From NCBI GenBank assembly GCA_021229015.1, contig CM037777.1, positions 51,408,443 through 51,472,442 on the forward strand: a DNA stretch of 64,000 nucleotides. The letters run 5' to 3'. The DNA comes from Solen grandis. Its lineage: Eukaryota > Mollusca > Bivalvia > Adapedonta > Solenidae. Shown piece by piece: positions 47,140 through 59,499 of this stretch. Both the position numbers and the translations under genes were made by a program. How positions within the stretch are numbered: the first letter of the stretch is position 1; every line of letters begins with the position of its first letter. Below the pieces are notes generated by a model. The model searched no databases and was not told where the DNA came from. It worked only from the letters and a program-made list of their open reading frames with translations.

Positions 47140-47240
47140 GACACCGAACCAGACTACCTCTATGTGCTGGTTGTCGTTGGTATGTAGCGGCCGGGGATCG
47201 AATATATGACCTCTAAGTCCTAACAACGCGGTGTTGGGTT
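47140..47240 (-). mobile_element. V-type SINE, shortened head-proximal fragment
   Basis: CAATCCTGACACCGAACCAG, then TTGGTATGTAGCGGCCGGGG, ATCGAATATATGACC: the tRNA-head side of family 2 with an internal deletion. Confidence 0.6.
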
Positions 47241-47957
47241 TAGCAACTTCATTTTTTCAGATTTCATTTTTTGTAATTGATTTACTTATCACTTTCGTTT
47301 TGCTTTCATTCAAAAATAAATAAATAAAATGAATCCCTTATAGAAACGCATGATTATACAGAATTAATTGATGCAAACCAATAAAAAGGAATATACATAT
47401 AGTTATTTTTAAATGTATGTTAAGTTGGACCGTGATATCAACAAGGATAAACTCACTAAACTTCCTTGAAAAGTATCAAAGCTTCCACAATCTTAAACAT
47501 AAACAAGAAAGTCAGTAGAACTGACAGATGCTCCCCGAAGAATGTCATTGTTACAAATAAGGCCTTGGTCAATGGGTGGGAGGATATGTTGAAATCCCCA
47601 TTCCTAAATCATATCTATTCTCCTCATCAGATGAGATGTTTTACCAACTCTAATTTGGAGACTTAGTAACAGTTTACTATTTAATATGATAATACGTGTT
47701 ACTCATCAGATCTTTCATTGAAGTTTTTACACTACTAAAAATTAAGTCATACATTTCAATGTGTGCTCATATCAAAGAGGTTAACCAACACTCTTGACAT
47801 ATGACTGGATATTTGAAATAGTGTATAATGGCCTAAACAACAATTAGCTGACATGATTATGATTGACATTACTAGCATATTGAATTTTGTGGGGTTTTGT
47901 TTAAATGATATCTCCTGTTAAATTAGGCAAATGACATGAATATTAGTCAACAACATG
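47241..47957. other. No gene seen
   Basis: AT-rich spacer; the 66-codon frame at 47466-47666 is unrecognised. Confidence 0.4.
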
Positions 47958-49217
47958 GTAGTAGGGGCCATAACTCTCTTAAAAATTGAGGAACCAGATC
48001 ACGTCGATGATATGCATATCTACTCTTGGTAATAAAGCTTCCCATAAAGTTTCATTGAATTCAAGCCATTAGTTCCTGAGAAATAGCCCGGACAAGAATC
48101 ATGCAATATGTACTATAGGCCAAATAGCCCGGACAAGAATCATGCAACATGAACTATAGGCCAAAAGGTCAAGGGGCCATAACTCTCTTAAAAATTGAGG
48201 AACCAGGTCACGCTGACGATATGCGTATCTACTCTTGGTGATAAAGCTTCCCATAAAGTTTTGTTGAATTCAAGCCATTAATTCCTGAGAAATAGCCCGG
48301 ACAAGAATCATGCAATATGTACTAAAGGCCAAAAAGTCAAGGGGCCATAACTCTGTGAAAAATTGAGGAACCAGGTCACGCCGATGATATGCGTATCTAC
48401 TCTTGGTGATAAAGCTTCCATAAAGTTTTGTTGAATTCAAGCCTTATTCCTGAGAAATAGCCCGGACAAGAATCATGCAATATGTACTATAGGCCAAAAA
48501 GTCAGGGGCCTTAACTCTTTGAAAAATTTAGGAATCGGGTCATGCTGACGATATGCGCATCTCCTCTTGGTAATAAAGCTTCTCATAAAGTTTCGTTGAA
48601 TTCAAGCCATTAGTTCCTGAGAAATAGCCCGGACAAGAATCATGCAATATGTACTATAGGCCAAAAAGTCAATGGGCCATAACTCTGTGAAAAATTGAGG
48701 AACCAGGTCATGCCGACGATATGCATATCTACTCTTGGTGATAAAGCTTCCCATAAAGTTTCGTTGAATTCAAGCCATTAGTTCCTGAGAAATAGCCTGG
48801 ACAAGAATCATGCAATATGAACTATAGGCCAAAAAGTCAAGGGGCCTTAACTCTGTGAAAAATTTAGGAATCGGGTCATGCTGATGATATGCGCATCTCC
48901 TCTTGGTAATAAAGCTTCCCATAAAGTTTCGTTGAATTCAAGCCATTAGTTCCTGAGAAATAGCCCGGACAAGAATCATGCAATATGTACTATAGGCCGA
49001 AAAGTCAATGGGCCATAACTCTGTGAAAAATTTAGGAATCGGGTCATGCTGACGATATGCGCATCTCCTCTTGGTAATTAAGCTTCCCATAAAGTTTCGT
49101 CGAATTCAAGCCGTTAGTTCCTGAGAAATAGTCCGGACAAGGAAAGTGTGACGGACGGACGGACGAACGGACGGACGAAGCGGCGACTATATGCGTCACC
49201 TTCGGTGAGCATAAAAA
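47958..49217 (+). mobile_element. Tandem-core element, core type E (about seven units of 165-168 bases)
   Basis: Units begin GGGGCCATAACTCT near 47964, 48173, 48341 and onward. Each has AAGCTTCCCATAAAGTTTCG, GAATTCAAGCCATTAGTTCC and TAGCCCGGACAAGAATCATG. The first unit carries an extra 42-base partial copy. The last runs into GACGGACGGACGGACGAACG microsatellite and a short hairpin (TCACCTTCGGTGA) ending GAGCATAAAA. No 5' terminal structure was recognised. Confidence 0.78.
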
Positions 49218-50021
49218 TACTGAGTTGCGATACACAAACATTATAAAACATTGTACAATGCAGTAATAGCATGTTTGCACGTTATATCAATATTCTTCCT
49301 TTGCGCCTTCAAAATAAAATCTATTTATGAATATGCTTGAATTCTTGTGTGCATACCGATATACCGAGGACAGTTGTAATTATTTCTTTCAGATTTGAGA
49401 GATTATGTTTCATTCACTTGCGTAATTGCTGCGCCTACTTTAGCCTTCTCTATTTAGTTTCGTCTACGTTATTCGGATACATTCATATATTACCGTAAAT
49501 AGGATTTTCATTCGAACAAGCTTCAAGATGATGAAACGGCGCAAGTATACAAACACTGCAGTGATGTTTTTCGTTAATTATCTACCTTTTACAGGTGTTT
49601 TCCCCTGGCCAAAAACTTACATTTTTTCCAAAATTAATACATGTACCTATTTTCACAATAAAATAGTTTTGTGTTTCCCGAAATAAATAATTCATGTAAT
49701 TTTAATGAAATTTGTGTTATTCTTATAATTTATATTTTAATTTGAATGTATTGATGATTTAAAACAATTTCATATCTTATAATTTTCCTTTTTTTTATTT
49801 GTAACGCATTTTTTTTATAAGAAAGCCAAACGTAGTAAAAAGAAAATCTAGAAAAAAATCACTGGACACTTGACCCTTGTATACATTTTATAAAGTATAT
49901 ATCTGACAAAAAATAGGACGAGGAAATATCATCCCATTCGATCAAGGTTGCGTCGTTACAATAACGTTATATAATATTTCAATAAATCTAAATCATTTCA
50001 ACACTTAAAACACGGGATCAT
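49218..50021. other. No gene seen
   Basis: Very AT-rich unique sequence. Confidence 0.5.
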
Positions 50022-50310
50022 CTGGCTCCAATTCCAACAACAATACTTAGCGTTAAGTAATACTTAAATTCTTCAACTAAGTAGATACACATTCTTACTT
50101 TCCTATTTTATGATATATTCTAGTACAAGGCTGAACTGACATGAATTATTTCCTTAATAATTTACAATATTTGTAAAGAAATGGTCATTTTAATAAGAGA
50201 AGAAGTGAATTAGTTGGGCATTTTAATAAGAGAAAAAAGAATAATAAAATTCGCCCGTAAGTATTTAAGTATTACTTAGCGCTAAGAATTGTTGGTGGAA
50301 TTCAGCCCTG
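50022..50310. mobile_element. Long-TIR MITE (GAATTCCACCAA family), copy 2
   Basis: TGGCTCCAATTCCAACAACA, ATACTTAGCGTTAAGTAATA, CTTAA on the left; TTAAGTATTACTTAGCGCTA, AGAATTGTTGGTGGAATTCA on the right. Inverted arms of about 50 bases with few mismatches around a 190-base AT-rich middle. Confidence 0.72.
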
Positions 50311-50410
50311 CTATTTTATTGATCTTAACACAATACTTAAATAAATTTAGGAAGACATGTTTGGTTGAAGACGAAGACAACTATTAAAGATTTGAGATAA
50401 TATTATTACT

Positions 50411-50548
50411 GATCATTGGGTTTAGTACTGACTCTACACGGAAGTATAGGTGGGTGATGTTCGTAGGGGGCGCGGCTCTATGAACATTTCTGATCCCCTA
50501 CGTTTCCGTATATATATAGAGTTAGTAGTGCCAAACCCAATAAATGAT
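50411..50548. repeat. 138-base foldback sequence
   Basis: ATCATTGGGTTTAGTACTGA, CTCTACACGGAA on the left pairs with TTTCCGTATATATATAGAGT, TAGTAGTGCCAAACCCAATA on the right. The loop side forms a second hairpin (ATGTTCGTAG / CTATGAACAT). No second copy in the window. Confidence 0.7.
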
Positions 50549-51909
50549 TTTGTTTCATCGACCACTTTTCCTATTCCTTTACTTTTCACGTATTTGTGAT
50601 TTTCCTCAGTTTAAACGTCATTTTTTTTTCTGCTAACCCTTTATAGCAACACAAGGGTCGTCACGTGACCGTCATTCGACCAATGAAAACGCAAGGAACT
50701 TGGGGGAGGTAAAACAACAAACTCTCACTAGGTGTCTTATAATGGAATTACCTGAGCTGTTCACTGTACATGTACACGGCTTTATTGATTATGTTTCCCA
50801 TGGTTTCATCTTCATATTTCATGGATATGCCTACATAATACATGATTCCATCTTATTAATGCTCGTCTGCATAATGTAGCTATAACACAGTCTACAGAAA
50901 TCGATTGTCTATGAATAAGACCTTTGTGTACAATTTTTAAAAGAATAATTAATGTTCGATAATAGATACATGAATATAACATACCCAGTTTTGAATTTCC
51001 AACACTCCAACACTCTGGAGAGGTTAACGTTCATTATTACACGCTAAAAATGTCTGAAATCTAATCCAAAACGTGAAAACATTTGGCAACCAGTTTTCTT
51101 GCTTAATATAAGTGGAGAGAGCGGGTAAAGAATAACAAAAAATCACCTTTTGAATAAAATCGTAGGCGTGAAAGAAAAGTATCAATGAATGTAACTCTGC
51201 ATGGGCACACAGAATCCTCGTCACGCTTCGCTGACATAAATAGGGGGCACATTCTCTACACCAACGACCAACACACCTGCATATCTGTATGTAAAAGCGG
51301 TATACAAAACTGCGTGACTAAAGGTGAAACGTACATGCATGCGAATCCGAAAGTTGTAGAATCGAACCATTTTGTGTGTGTGTGGGGGGGGGGGGAGCAG
51401 TTTATCCTATATGACTTCAGTGCGATTCTTCAAGGTCAATTTATGCCTTGACTTGTCAACACAGTTACCTGTATCTCCCTGGCAACTATATTCCGACCAC
51501 CCCATACCATATTCACTGAACGCTACTTACCCCAACACAGAAGGTCTACTCTTCTGGGGGAATTTCGATTAGCCTCGCAGCCACGTTAAAAGAGTGTAAC
51601 AAAGCAACGAATTCTGTTTTGTGTCCCCCTTTTAACTACACGGGTCCTATTATTTGATTTTTTGAGTTATCCAATTTATTTTTCGAATTTATGTTACGAA
51701 CGCTCGGAAGGAAGGCGCTGGTATCTGCTTAGTACACGTGAAAAGTATGGTATACTGCCCTAGGCTAAGGCAACTTCATAGCTGTGGGGTTCTTGGCGTC
51801 ATTCGTACCCGATTCAATGTTAGTATTCCACCACACCAATAAAGGTCAAAGGAATATACAGCCCAAGTTTAATTTGTGCATGTTGCTCGCGCCATTACAG
51901 TCTTAGACT
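50549..51909. other. No certain gene
   Basis: Has CACGTGACC and a CCAAT motif (about 50672-50690), as at a promoter, but no gene follows. The 88-codon + frame at 51185-51451 includes a poly-G run and no domain. Confidence 0.35.
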
Positions 51910-51918
51910 TGTGATCTG

Positions 51919-52171
51919 GGGCCTCCGTGGCCGAGAGGGTAAAGTCGATGCCTTTAACACTCACTCAGCCCCTCACTGAGTGGGTCCGAGTTCTGGCAGG
52001 GTCATTTGGATTTTCATGTAAGGAAGCCTTCCAGCTGGCTTGAGGTAGGTCGGTGGTTCTACCCAGATGCCTTAATACATTCTGGGTCTTCCTCCACCTG
52101 TAATAAGCTGGTCGTCGCCATATAACTGAAATACTGTCGCAGCGACGGTAAACTAAAAAATCAATCATTCA
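51919..52171 (+). mobile_element. SINE family 1, full length with target-site duplication
   Basis: TGTGATCTG lies directly before (51910-51918) and after (52172-52180). Head GTGGCCGAGAGGGTAAAGTC, mutated B box GTGGGTCCGAGTTCTGGCAG, body, 3' module TATAACTGAAATACTGTCGC, tail with ATCAATCA. Confidence 0.9.
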
Positions 52172-52180
52172 TGTGATCTG

Positions 52181-53231
52181 TTTTCTTTTCTTTATTTTTT
52201 TCAATTCGTTTGTCATTTCTGTAGGGTTCGTTTAATTATGCTATGCAAGTCACAATAAAACTATTATTATTCACAGTAATTGGCATTTTCATTAATTAGT
52301 CTATTCTGCACTATATTCCAATACTGCAACTATGATCCTTTTGAATTTCATGTTCTTCATTTTGTTTGTTAAACTTTATTTGAATTATTCAACGCCATTT
52401 CATCCCATCAAAGGCTAACAGAAAACCAGTTCACCTAACAACTTTTTCCCGGGATGCTGACAGTACTGAACCTTTAGCACACATAACTGTAATTAACTAA
52501 GTACAGCGGTGGAAGAAGAATGACTATCAGAAAGAAATTGTGAGCCATCCATCACGGAGACCGTGTCCGAACCCAGTACATGGGGATCGATCCAACTACC
52601 CTCGGCTTCACAGCCAAGCGCCACCAAAGTCGGTTTATTTATGTGAAACCCATGGTTCCTATCCTGTGGTTGGACACAAGGACTTTCTATTCAGACGAAT
52701 CCCAACAGTAAAAAAAAAACATTCCCGCGATTTCGCGGGACTATTTCTAGTATCAAGTATAAATATACAGAGTTTGCTCTTCAATTCATTGCCGATTAAA
52801 CCAAATATGTATGATCGCATGTGAAATCAAATGAATTTTACTAACGTTTTCCATATTCTTTCGTCGGGAGTGATCGCACATAAAAAATTGATTACATTAG
52901 CATATAATTAATATTTATACAAGTGAGAGAGAGAGAGAACATCATTGTATCAATAACGATAATACATTCTTTATCAATAGACTATAATTCAGTAAGTTTA
53001 CAATGTTAAAAAAAAATTCTTTACACGAGGCCTTCTGAAATAAGATATTAGCATTTCATACAATTGTGATGGAAATAATCTTAGTCCTCTACCTCATAGA
53101 AATCATCTTGTATAATCACGACCAAATAAACAGAAATTTAACATATTGATAAAATTGACTAGAAAATCGATCTTTTGACAAATTATTGATAAAGCATAAT
53201 CTATTTTGTGAGGTACAAAATAACACCAAAT
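52181..53231. other. No certain gene
   Basis: The 94-codon frame at 52540-52824 starts in a tRNA-like stretch (52560-52620) and has no recognised domain. A (GA)n run lies at 52922-52939. Confidence 0.35.
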
Positions 53232-53298
<67 letters not shown>

Positions 53299-53310
53299 GG
53301 GGGGGGGGGG
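53232..53310. repeat. Compound microsatellite (CA)n(TA)n(T)n(G)n
   Basis: CA to about 53258, TA to about 53290, T to 53298, G to 53310. Short cross-strand frames arise from it. Confidence 0.9.
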
Positions 53311-53489
53311 AATAAAATATTCAAACAGTGCAATATGTAATAATTTTCCCGAGCACTTTCGACTATACAGTCTTCATCAGAGGAGTGTCAGAATGACTAT
53401 GAATTCAAAACATTAACTGTAAGAAAAATTATGACGTCATTAAGCACTTATGACGTTAATTATATATATGTTGCAAGTTTGTAGTCATC

Positions 53490-54025
53490 ATTATCATTAT
53501 TGAGTTATCATTCTTGTGTACTGCACTCAGACCAATGAGATCTATCTACTATAAATGTTTAAGGCAACACTTCAAATACTTTACAAGTTATGCACCACAC
53601 AAGAATTAAATCCAAAAAAATAAACAAAGGGAAATAACTCCAAAAATACAACAGTTATCATTCTTGCACAATGCACTCCATGTGATCTATCCATGTTTTA
53701 AGTTTCAAGGTGATACCTCAAATACTTTTTGAGTTATGGTCCGGACAAAAATAAAATCTCAGAATCAACAAAGGGTAATAACTCAGAAAATACGAAAGTC
53801 AGAGTTATCATTCTTGTGCACTGCACTCCACCTCAATGTGATCTATCCATGTTTTAAGTTTCAAGGTGATACCTCAAATACTTTTCGAGTTATGCTCCGG
53901 ACAAGAAAGTGTGACGCCGACGACGCCGACGACACCGACGACGACGCCGACGACGACGCCGACGACGACGACGACGGACAAAGTGATCCCTATGTGTCTG
54001 CCATGCTATGCAGGCGACACAAAAA
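53490..54025 (+). mobile_element. Tandem-core element, core type F (three units)
   Basis: Three units of about 150 bases (CTGCACTC near 53522, 53670, 53820) with AAGTTTCAAGGTGATACCTC and GAGTTATGGTCCGGACAA. Then GACGCCGACGACG microsatellite (53912-53978) and a terminal hairpin (GTGTCTGCC, ATGCTATGC loop, AGGCGACAC; 53994-54020) before AAAAATGA. The core is distantly similar to type D. Confidence 0.75.
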
Positions 54026-54599
54026 TGAGCAATAAACCTTAAAATACTATATAGACATTAATGGCTATTGAGCTACAAACAGGGAAGACCCTGATCAGAC
54101 AGCATCCTAGGGGAGTTGTCTGATCTGTGTCTGTTCTGCTCAGGCTATTTTATGAGGTAAAATATGAGGTAATTGGTAAATAATAAAAACAGATAATGGT
54201 ACATTTGCAGTTTTCGCATGTCCTCACTTATAGCATCGTCGAAATTCCGTTATCACTTCTGTGTATAAATAAAGAAGTAATGCGTATTGAACGAACGTGG
54301 GTTTTCCGACGATGCTCTTATAGTGAATTCGGATAAAACGATCACTCGGTTTTAAGGACATTTCCACTAGGCCCCAGTTTGCACAAATCGACAAAAAATT
54401 GTAATGGTGGTGCTAGATCGCTCAACAAAGTATGTAAGTTAAATATTAACAATTCAAATCACTTGATTTTACTTGGTTACCTTCGGTTGCAACCAGATGC
54501 AAATTTCAGATATAAAGAATTCTTGAGTTTGTCATTACTAAAGAAGAGGAAGTTAGAAAACTATACCATCTGGAGGCCTCATTTTTCAAGGAAGCTTAT
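54026..54599. other. No certain gene
   Basis: A CCTGATCAGACAGCATCCTA patch (54090) recalls the hairpin of the piggyBac-type MITEs. The 82-codon frame at 54379-54627 is unrecognised. Confidence 0.35.
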
Positions 54600-54624
54600 C
54601 ATAAGTGCAAAACAAAAATTAATA

Positions 54625-55150
54625 TGAGAATTAGAGAAGAAGAATTTTAAAATTGTCTATAAAGCGCACATAGAGAAACTAGCTGACCCCCATATTTCAA
54701 AGGATCAGCTTTATTCAAAATATGGCAGAGAGCTAAGAGGTAACCATTTATGCAAAATGAAATTAATTTACATAATGACAACTGGTTTCATGGAGTTCCA
54801 GATGAAATGAAATTCAGCCTATTCCTTCTTTGGTAGAATTTAAAAATTCTGCATAGAGCATATAAAGAAACTAGCTGGGTCTCTACGATTCTCATTTTTC
54901 AAAGTGTCAACTTCATTTTAGCATTTATGGTAGAGGACCATGAGGTTACCACTTGTGTCGATTGAAATCTAATTCTGACCATTGGTATCAAAGGAGCTTT
55001 TTTTTATTTTTTAGTTTTATCACTAAATCCTACTGGTTGCCATGGTAACCGAACTTCTGCATGGATCAAGTTAATTCAGCAACTTTTTAGGAGGTCCACA
55101 GTCAAGAGTCATCAATTTTTATCCGATGGTTGCAGAGGAGATGCTTGTTG
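54625..55150 (+). repeat. Diverged two-unit repeat (about 190 bases)
   Basis: Blocks GAAACTAGCTG, TTTCAAAG, GAGGTAACC/GAGGTTACC and TGACAACTGGTTTCATGGAG / TGACCATTGGTATCAAAGG recur in order in 54640-54820 and 54840-55000. The tail GGTTGCAGAGGAGATGCTTG (55123) resembles the end of the type-A core (TTTAGGAGGAGATGTTGTTT). Confidence 0.5.
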
Positions 55151-56035
55151 ACATGATCCCTATAGCTCCCACTCCGATGAACTACAATGCTGAATTACTG
55201 TACGCATACAAACTAGGATCAGCAGTAGACAAGTAAAATCCGGTTTAATCCAGTTTGTCCCAAATAATACCTGTCAAACGGTTTCACTGTCCAGCCTTTA
55301 TTTACACATTTCAAATGCCAATGCTGCAGCCTGCATACTTTAAATGTTTCTCCACATGCCAACACATTTTCAACAGATGCATTTCAATAGGGGCTGAAGG
55401 ATCTGACAAAATAAATAACCATTCAGGTTCTTCACTGTTAACTCTTTTAATATTGTGACAATCTGAATGATAGAGAAAAACAATCAAAGTCCTTTACATT
55501 CATATAATTATATTTACATCGCTTTAAATCCGTAAACGATTTGTTCTTTCATGCTTTATTAAATATATTTGTATGCCATATCATTTTTTTTTCTAAATAA
55601 ATAAAGACCTACATTGTCCTGTTTCAAGGATAAGTTGTATTGTTGTAGGCATTACCCAGACGACTTAGAATTTATTTATGTACTGATTCATCAAAATGGG
55701 AATTGATAAAACATTTGTACAAAGCAAGGCAGGCATTTACCCTATTTCGACCGAAAAAAAAATAATAGGGCACTATAATTTACGATCAAAGGAATACATT
55801 CCATTATCAATACGACTAACACATCTCATTTGTCGAAAGAGGTCATATGAAGTACATGTATATCAATATGTATTAAGGCGGATTATTCTGCAACAAAACT
55901 TGGAATAATGCAAAATGTTTGAATTCAATCTGAAAGAAATTGAGCGGCTATACATGTGTGTGCACGATCAACCCAAATTGCATTACTCACTGAAGTATTG
56001 AAGGCCAAAGTCGTTAAAAATGGCACTGCGATATC
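55151..56035. other. No certain gene
   Basis: Frames of 67 and 70 codons (55255-55458, 55696-55908) have no recognised domain. AT-rich. Confidence 0.35.
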
Positions 56036-56190
56036 TCCCTGTTGTGTGACTGGGTGTAGCATCATGTCGCATGACTACGGCGCGATCCTGTAGTGTGGCA
56101 ACACTATGTCCGTCTCAAGTAGACATAGTCTCCAAAAGACTAAAATACAATGTACTATCGACGGGACGTACAAATATTGTGCATACGAAA
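56036..56190 (+). mobile_element. V-type SINE, 3' half
   Basis: GTGTGACTGGGTGTAGCATC, ATGTCGCATGACTACGGCGC, CGTCTCAAGTAGACATAGTC, ATCGACGGGACGT: family 2 without its head. Confidence 0.7.
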
Positions 56191-58120
56191 TTAACGCAAT
56201 CCGCTGAATTGCATTATATACACTAACGCATCATTTTGGTTCTCTTTGGAAACGGTTCATACATGAGCACTTTCAACTAAGAATGAGATCACTAAACAAC
56301 TTTCCTCATTTAATTATCATAATTAACTCCATGTACTATTTTTCAATAAAGGGAGATAACTGCGGTATCTCGAAATGAAATGCACTCGTGAAAATTTTAT
56401 CACTTCTCGGTAAGACATGCTCTATATACAAATATTTTCTGTCTGCAGTTTGTTCGACTTTTATCGCCCGATGAAATGCATGCATTTCATTCTAAACGTG
56501 AAAAACACCAAAGACACCGCACATGTTTTTGAAGCACGACTTCAATAAAGCAAAACCATACAGAAAAGGTCCAAAAACAAACAAACAAAAAATAAATTAT
56601 CAGATTATTCAGAAATATAGAACAAAAAAGTACAGAACATACTTAAATTATAATAGACACATTATGTGATGATGATTTAAGATGACCTAAATAAACTAAT
56701 CTATAGATCAATGAAGATACATTTTACAACAGGTAATTCATTTCTTATATAATTATTGGAATAGTTAGGGTCTGCAAGATGCATGACATTTTCAGACAGT
56801 AAGCTACTAAGGCGGTATTAATGTCAATGAAAAAAAATCATCAGCAGCAGCAGCAGCAAGAACAAGGGCAATGATGACGAAAAATTCAGCACAGATAAGT
56901 TTTTATTTGGTAAGGGAATTAGGTACGGGTCCCAGTATTAATTAACAATCTGCTTCCCTTGATAATGTAGCGTGACGTGGGAGTATGGCATTTTTTTTTG
57001 TAATGATGATATGTATTAAATAAGATACAAAATTACAAGGCTTTAAAGCATAAGCTATGTAATGTTCAGTTAAATTTACCCATTTCAAGCACTATACATA
57101 CTGGAACCGCAGATTGAGCCTGGGGCCGTAAATTAGACATGTCCGCTACGGCCATATGTATAGTGTGTGTGTGTTTTTACACTTACTACATTATGCTGTA
57201 ATACTTACATTAAACTGCTTTTTTATTGATTTTTCAAGTTAACGGTTTGTATCTGATTTCTGAATATTTTAAGATCTCTAAACATCTTAAAAAAATTAAT
57301 TCTGAGCTTTAATGAATCGAGTTGCTTGTAAGGTACGTTTACCAAGTTTTAAAACCCGTTGCCTACGAATTTAAGAAGTTATCAGATACACATTATATGT
57401 GTACAATTTCTTTTTAATAACGATTGAAGACTTACAAATTTATTTTGAATCTTGTTATTTATTTTTATCAATTAATGCAAGTAATTGATTCATAAAGTGT
57501 TTCATTTAAACATATTACTGTTGCTCCCTGTTTTGATTATGCGGCTCCACTGGGAAAAAAAAAAAAGAAAAAAAAACATATTCCAAACTGACGCCACGCA
57601 GCGTCAATAAAGTGATCCGCGAGGTCCTTATATGGAGAAACTATGAGATGTTTGCTGCCTACGTGACCTTTCGATTTATTGCGGTGGAAGGTGTTTAGGT
57701 CATGTTTTGCACGTAACCTTAAAAATGTACCCAGTGAGACTGACTCTGAACCATCACGTGTACTGCCAATGAAACGGGAGTTGGTTCCATAACACGGAGT
57801 CAAAGCTGTATTTCGTACGTGACAAACTGTAAATAAGTTATCGTTTACATTTAATCGCCGCACTCCACTTCGCGTTGCTTGCGATGGATTCCATAAAATT
57901 CAAAATATAAACGATAGCTAAATAGCTAATACTTAACGCTTGTAGTATCCCGATATGGACCAAACAAATACTTGAGTGCGAATTTCTTCATTCTTATTTC
58001 TCTTATGAAAATACCAAACATTTCATTTCTCAACAAACTTTGTTAGTTATTTAAGTAATATTTATGTCAAATTATTTTTAGTTGAAGATTTCGTAAATTT
58101 GGAATGGTAGAATGCGTCTC
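56191..58120. other. No certain gene; one 108-codon frame
   Basis: The - frame at 57537-57863 has balanced composition (VCHVRNTALTPCYGTNSRFI) and ends in a poly-T-encoded Phe run. I do not recognise it; it may be a decayed mobile-element or processed-gene remnant. Elsewhere AT-rich. Confidence 0.3.
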
Positions 58121-58226
58121 GAATCAAATATTAGTTAATGCTAATATACTGGAAATGATGTCACAAAATACAAGAATCAAATATTAGTTAATGCTAATAT
58201 ACTGGAAATGATGTCACAAAATACAA
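58121..58226. repeat. 53-base tandem duplication, two copies
   Basis: GAATCAAATATTAGTTAATG begins at 58121 and 58174. The copies are almost identical. Confidence 0.88.
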
Positions 58227-59499
58227 TAACAATGTATTTGCAGATAATCCGGTTTCGTCGGTAACTCATTAGAACAATGCACTGTACACTACCAGTAATA
58301 TAATATATCTCTCTGCCTATCCCTGACTCCCTGCCCATTTATTTCTGTCCGTTCAAATGGTGAGTATGCAGTTACCTTACTTCGATGGATAGAAACGGTT
58401 TGTCTGAATGTTGGAAGGGAGGGAGGAGAGAGATAAGACAGAGAGATGAGAAGCTCATCATATCGTTGATGACGACATTGACAACGAAGGGGTCCGGATG
58501 TAATGACGTACTTGACATTGTCAAAATATCCTATGGATAATGTACAAACTACATCCAAAGAACATTCTGCTGCTTGGTGCAGATTCGGGGTGAACTGAGC
58601 AGACAGAACGACAATCAAGCATTAAGGTGTAACGTTCGGAACATGTTCTCTCTGCACCATTTTCCGAGGTGGTGCTTAGAGAACAACAATATGGCGGATA
58701 ATGGCGGCAGAGTTAGTCCAACAACATGTTTTTGAAGTTTATTGCTTGTCTTTGAATTTATGCGCAAAAAAAATTAAAATGACTAGTTCAATAAACTTTT
58801 CCATAATACAGTTTTGTCATTTTTATTGATTATATTTGCATCGTACTGACCTGTGGAGGGAAATTTTTTATGTTGGAATAGAATATAATATTTTATTTCA
58901 ACAATTACGGGTCATATAACAGGACATGTAAATCACTTAAATAAAAACATAAGGTCATATAACGAATTTATGGACATCTTTTTTGTCATCGGATTGATCA
59001 TTTAAAGCCACAAAGGCAGCAGCTTCCGAAGTAGTCAAACTCTGTCAACATTCAAGATAGAACAATGTTCCAATTTCACTTGATTCACTGGTGTGAGCAT
59101 TTGATTGCCACATTCTGTTACGAACAGCGAATCAAACGCGCCCGCGAAAAATCGTTACAACGTGGTGCACCACACCAAATACCATCATAGTGTGCCTACG
59201 CGGCTCTTTTGTCTAATATTATTCCGAAACCATTTTGAACGACAAACAAATTAATAGAAGTAGAAACAGCTGTCCAATTTGTTAGAATCTCATAAAACAC
59301 GCAACATGTAATCGTACAAAAAAAAAGATAAAAAGTATGTTGCGGGTAATTCTGTTTTTGGCTTCAAAGGCAAATTAATGCGGTACTGACTTCTCTTCAC
59401 CAAATTATATTTATTGTGAAAGGACATTGTATTGATTAATTTAGATGGATAACATTAATCCAAAAAGGTTACTAGTATTCTGCACCTGGGCCAAAAAAA
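58227..59499. other. No certain gene; small hairpin
   Basis: GTTCTCTCTGCACCA (58643) faces TGGTGCTTAGAGAAC (58669-58683). ATGGCGGATAATGGCGGCAG follows at once (58692), YY1-like and promoter-like, with only a 14-codon frame. The 109-codon - frame at 58289-58618 is unrecognised. Confidence 0.35.

Noticed and set aside
51918..52050. tRNA gene
   Set aside because: A and B boxes are present, but no cloverleaf can be drawn, and the sequence continues into a SINE body with target duplication. The same applies at 14627, 40125, 62176, 63295 and 63593.
57537..57863. 108-codon - strand frame as a gene
   Set aside because: Balanced composition, but it ends in a homopolymer-encoded Phe run, has no recognisable domain and no splice partner. 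It is noted only as a possible remnant.
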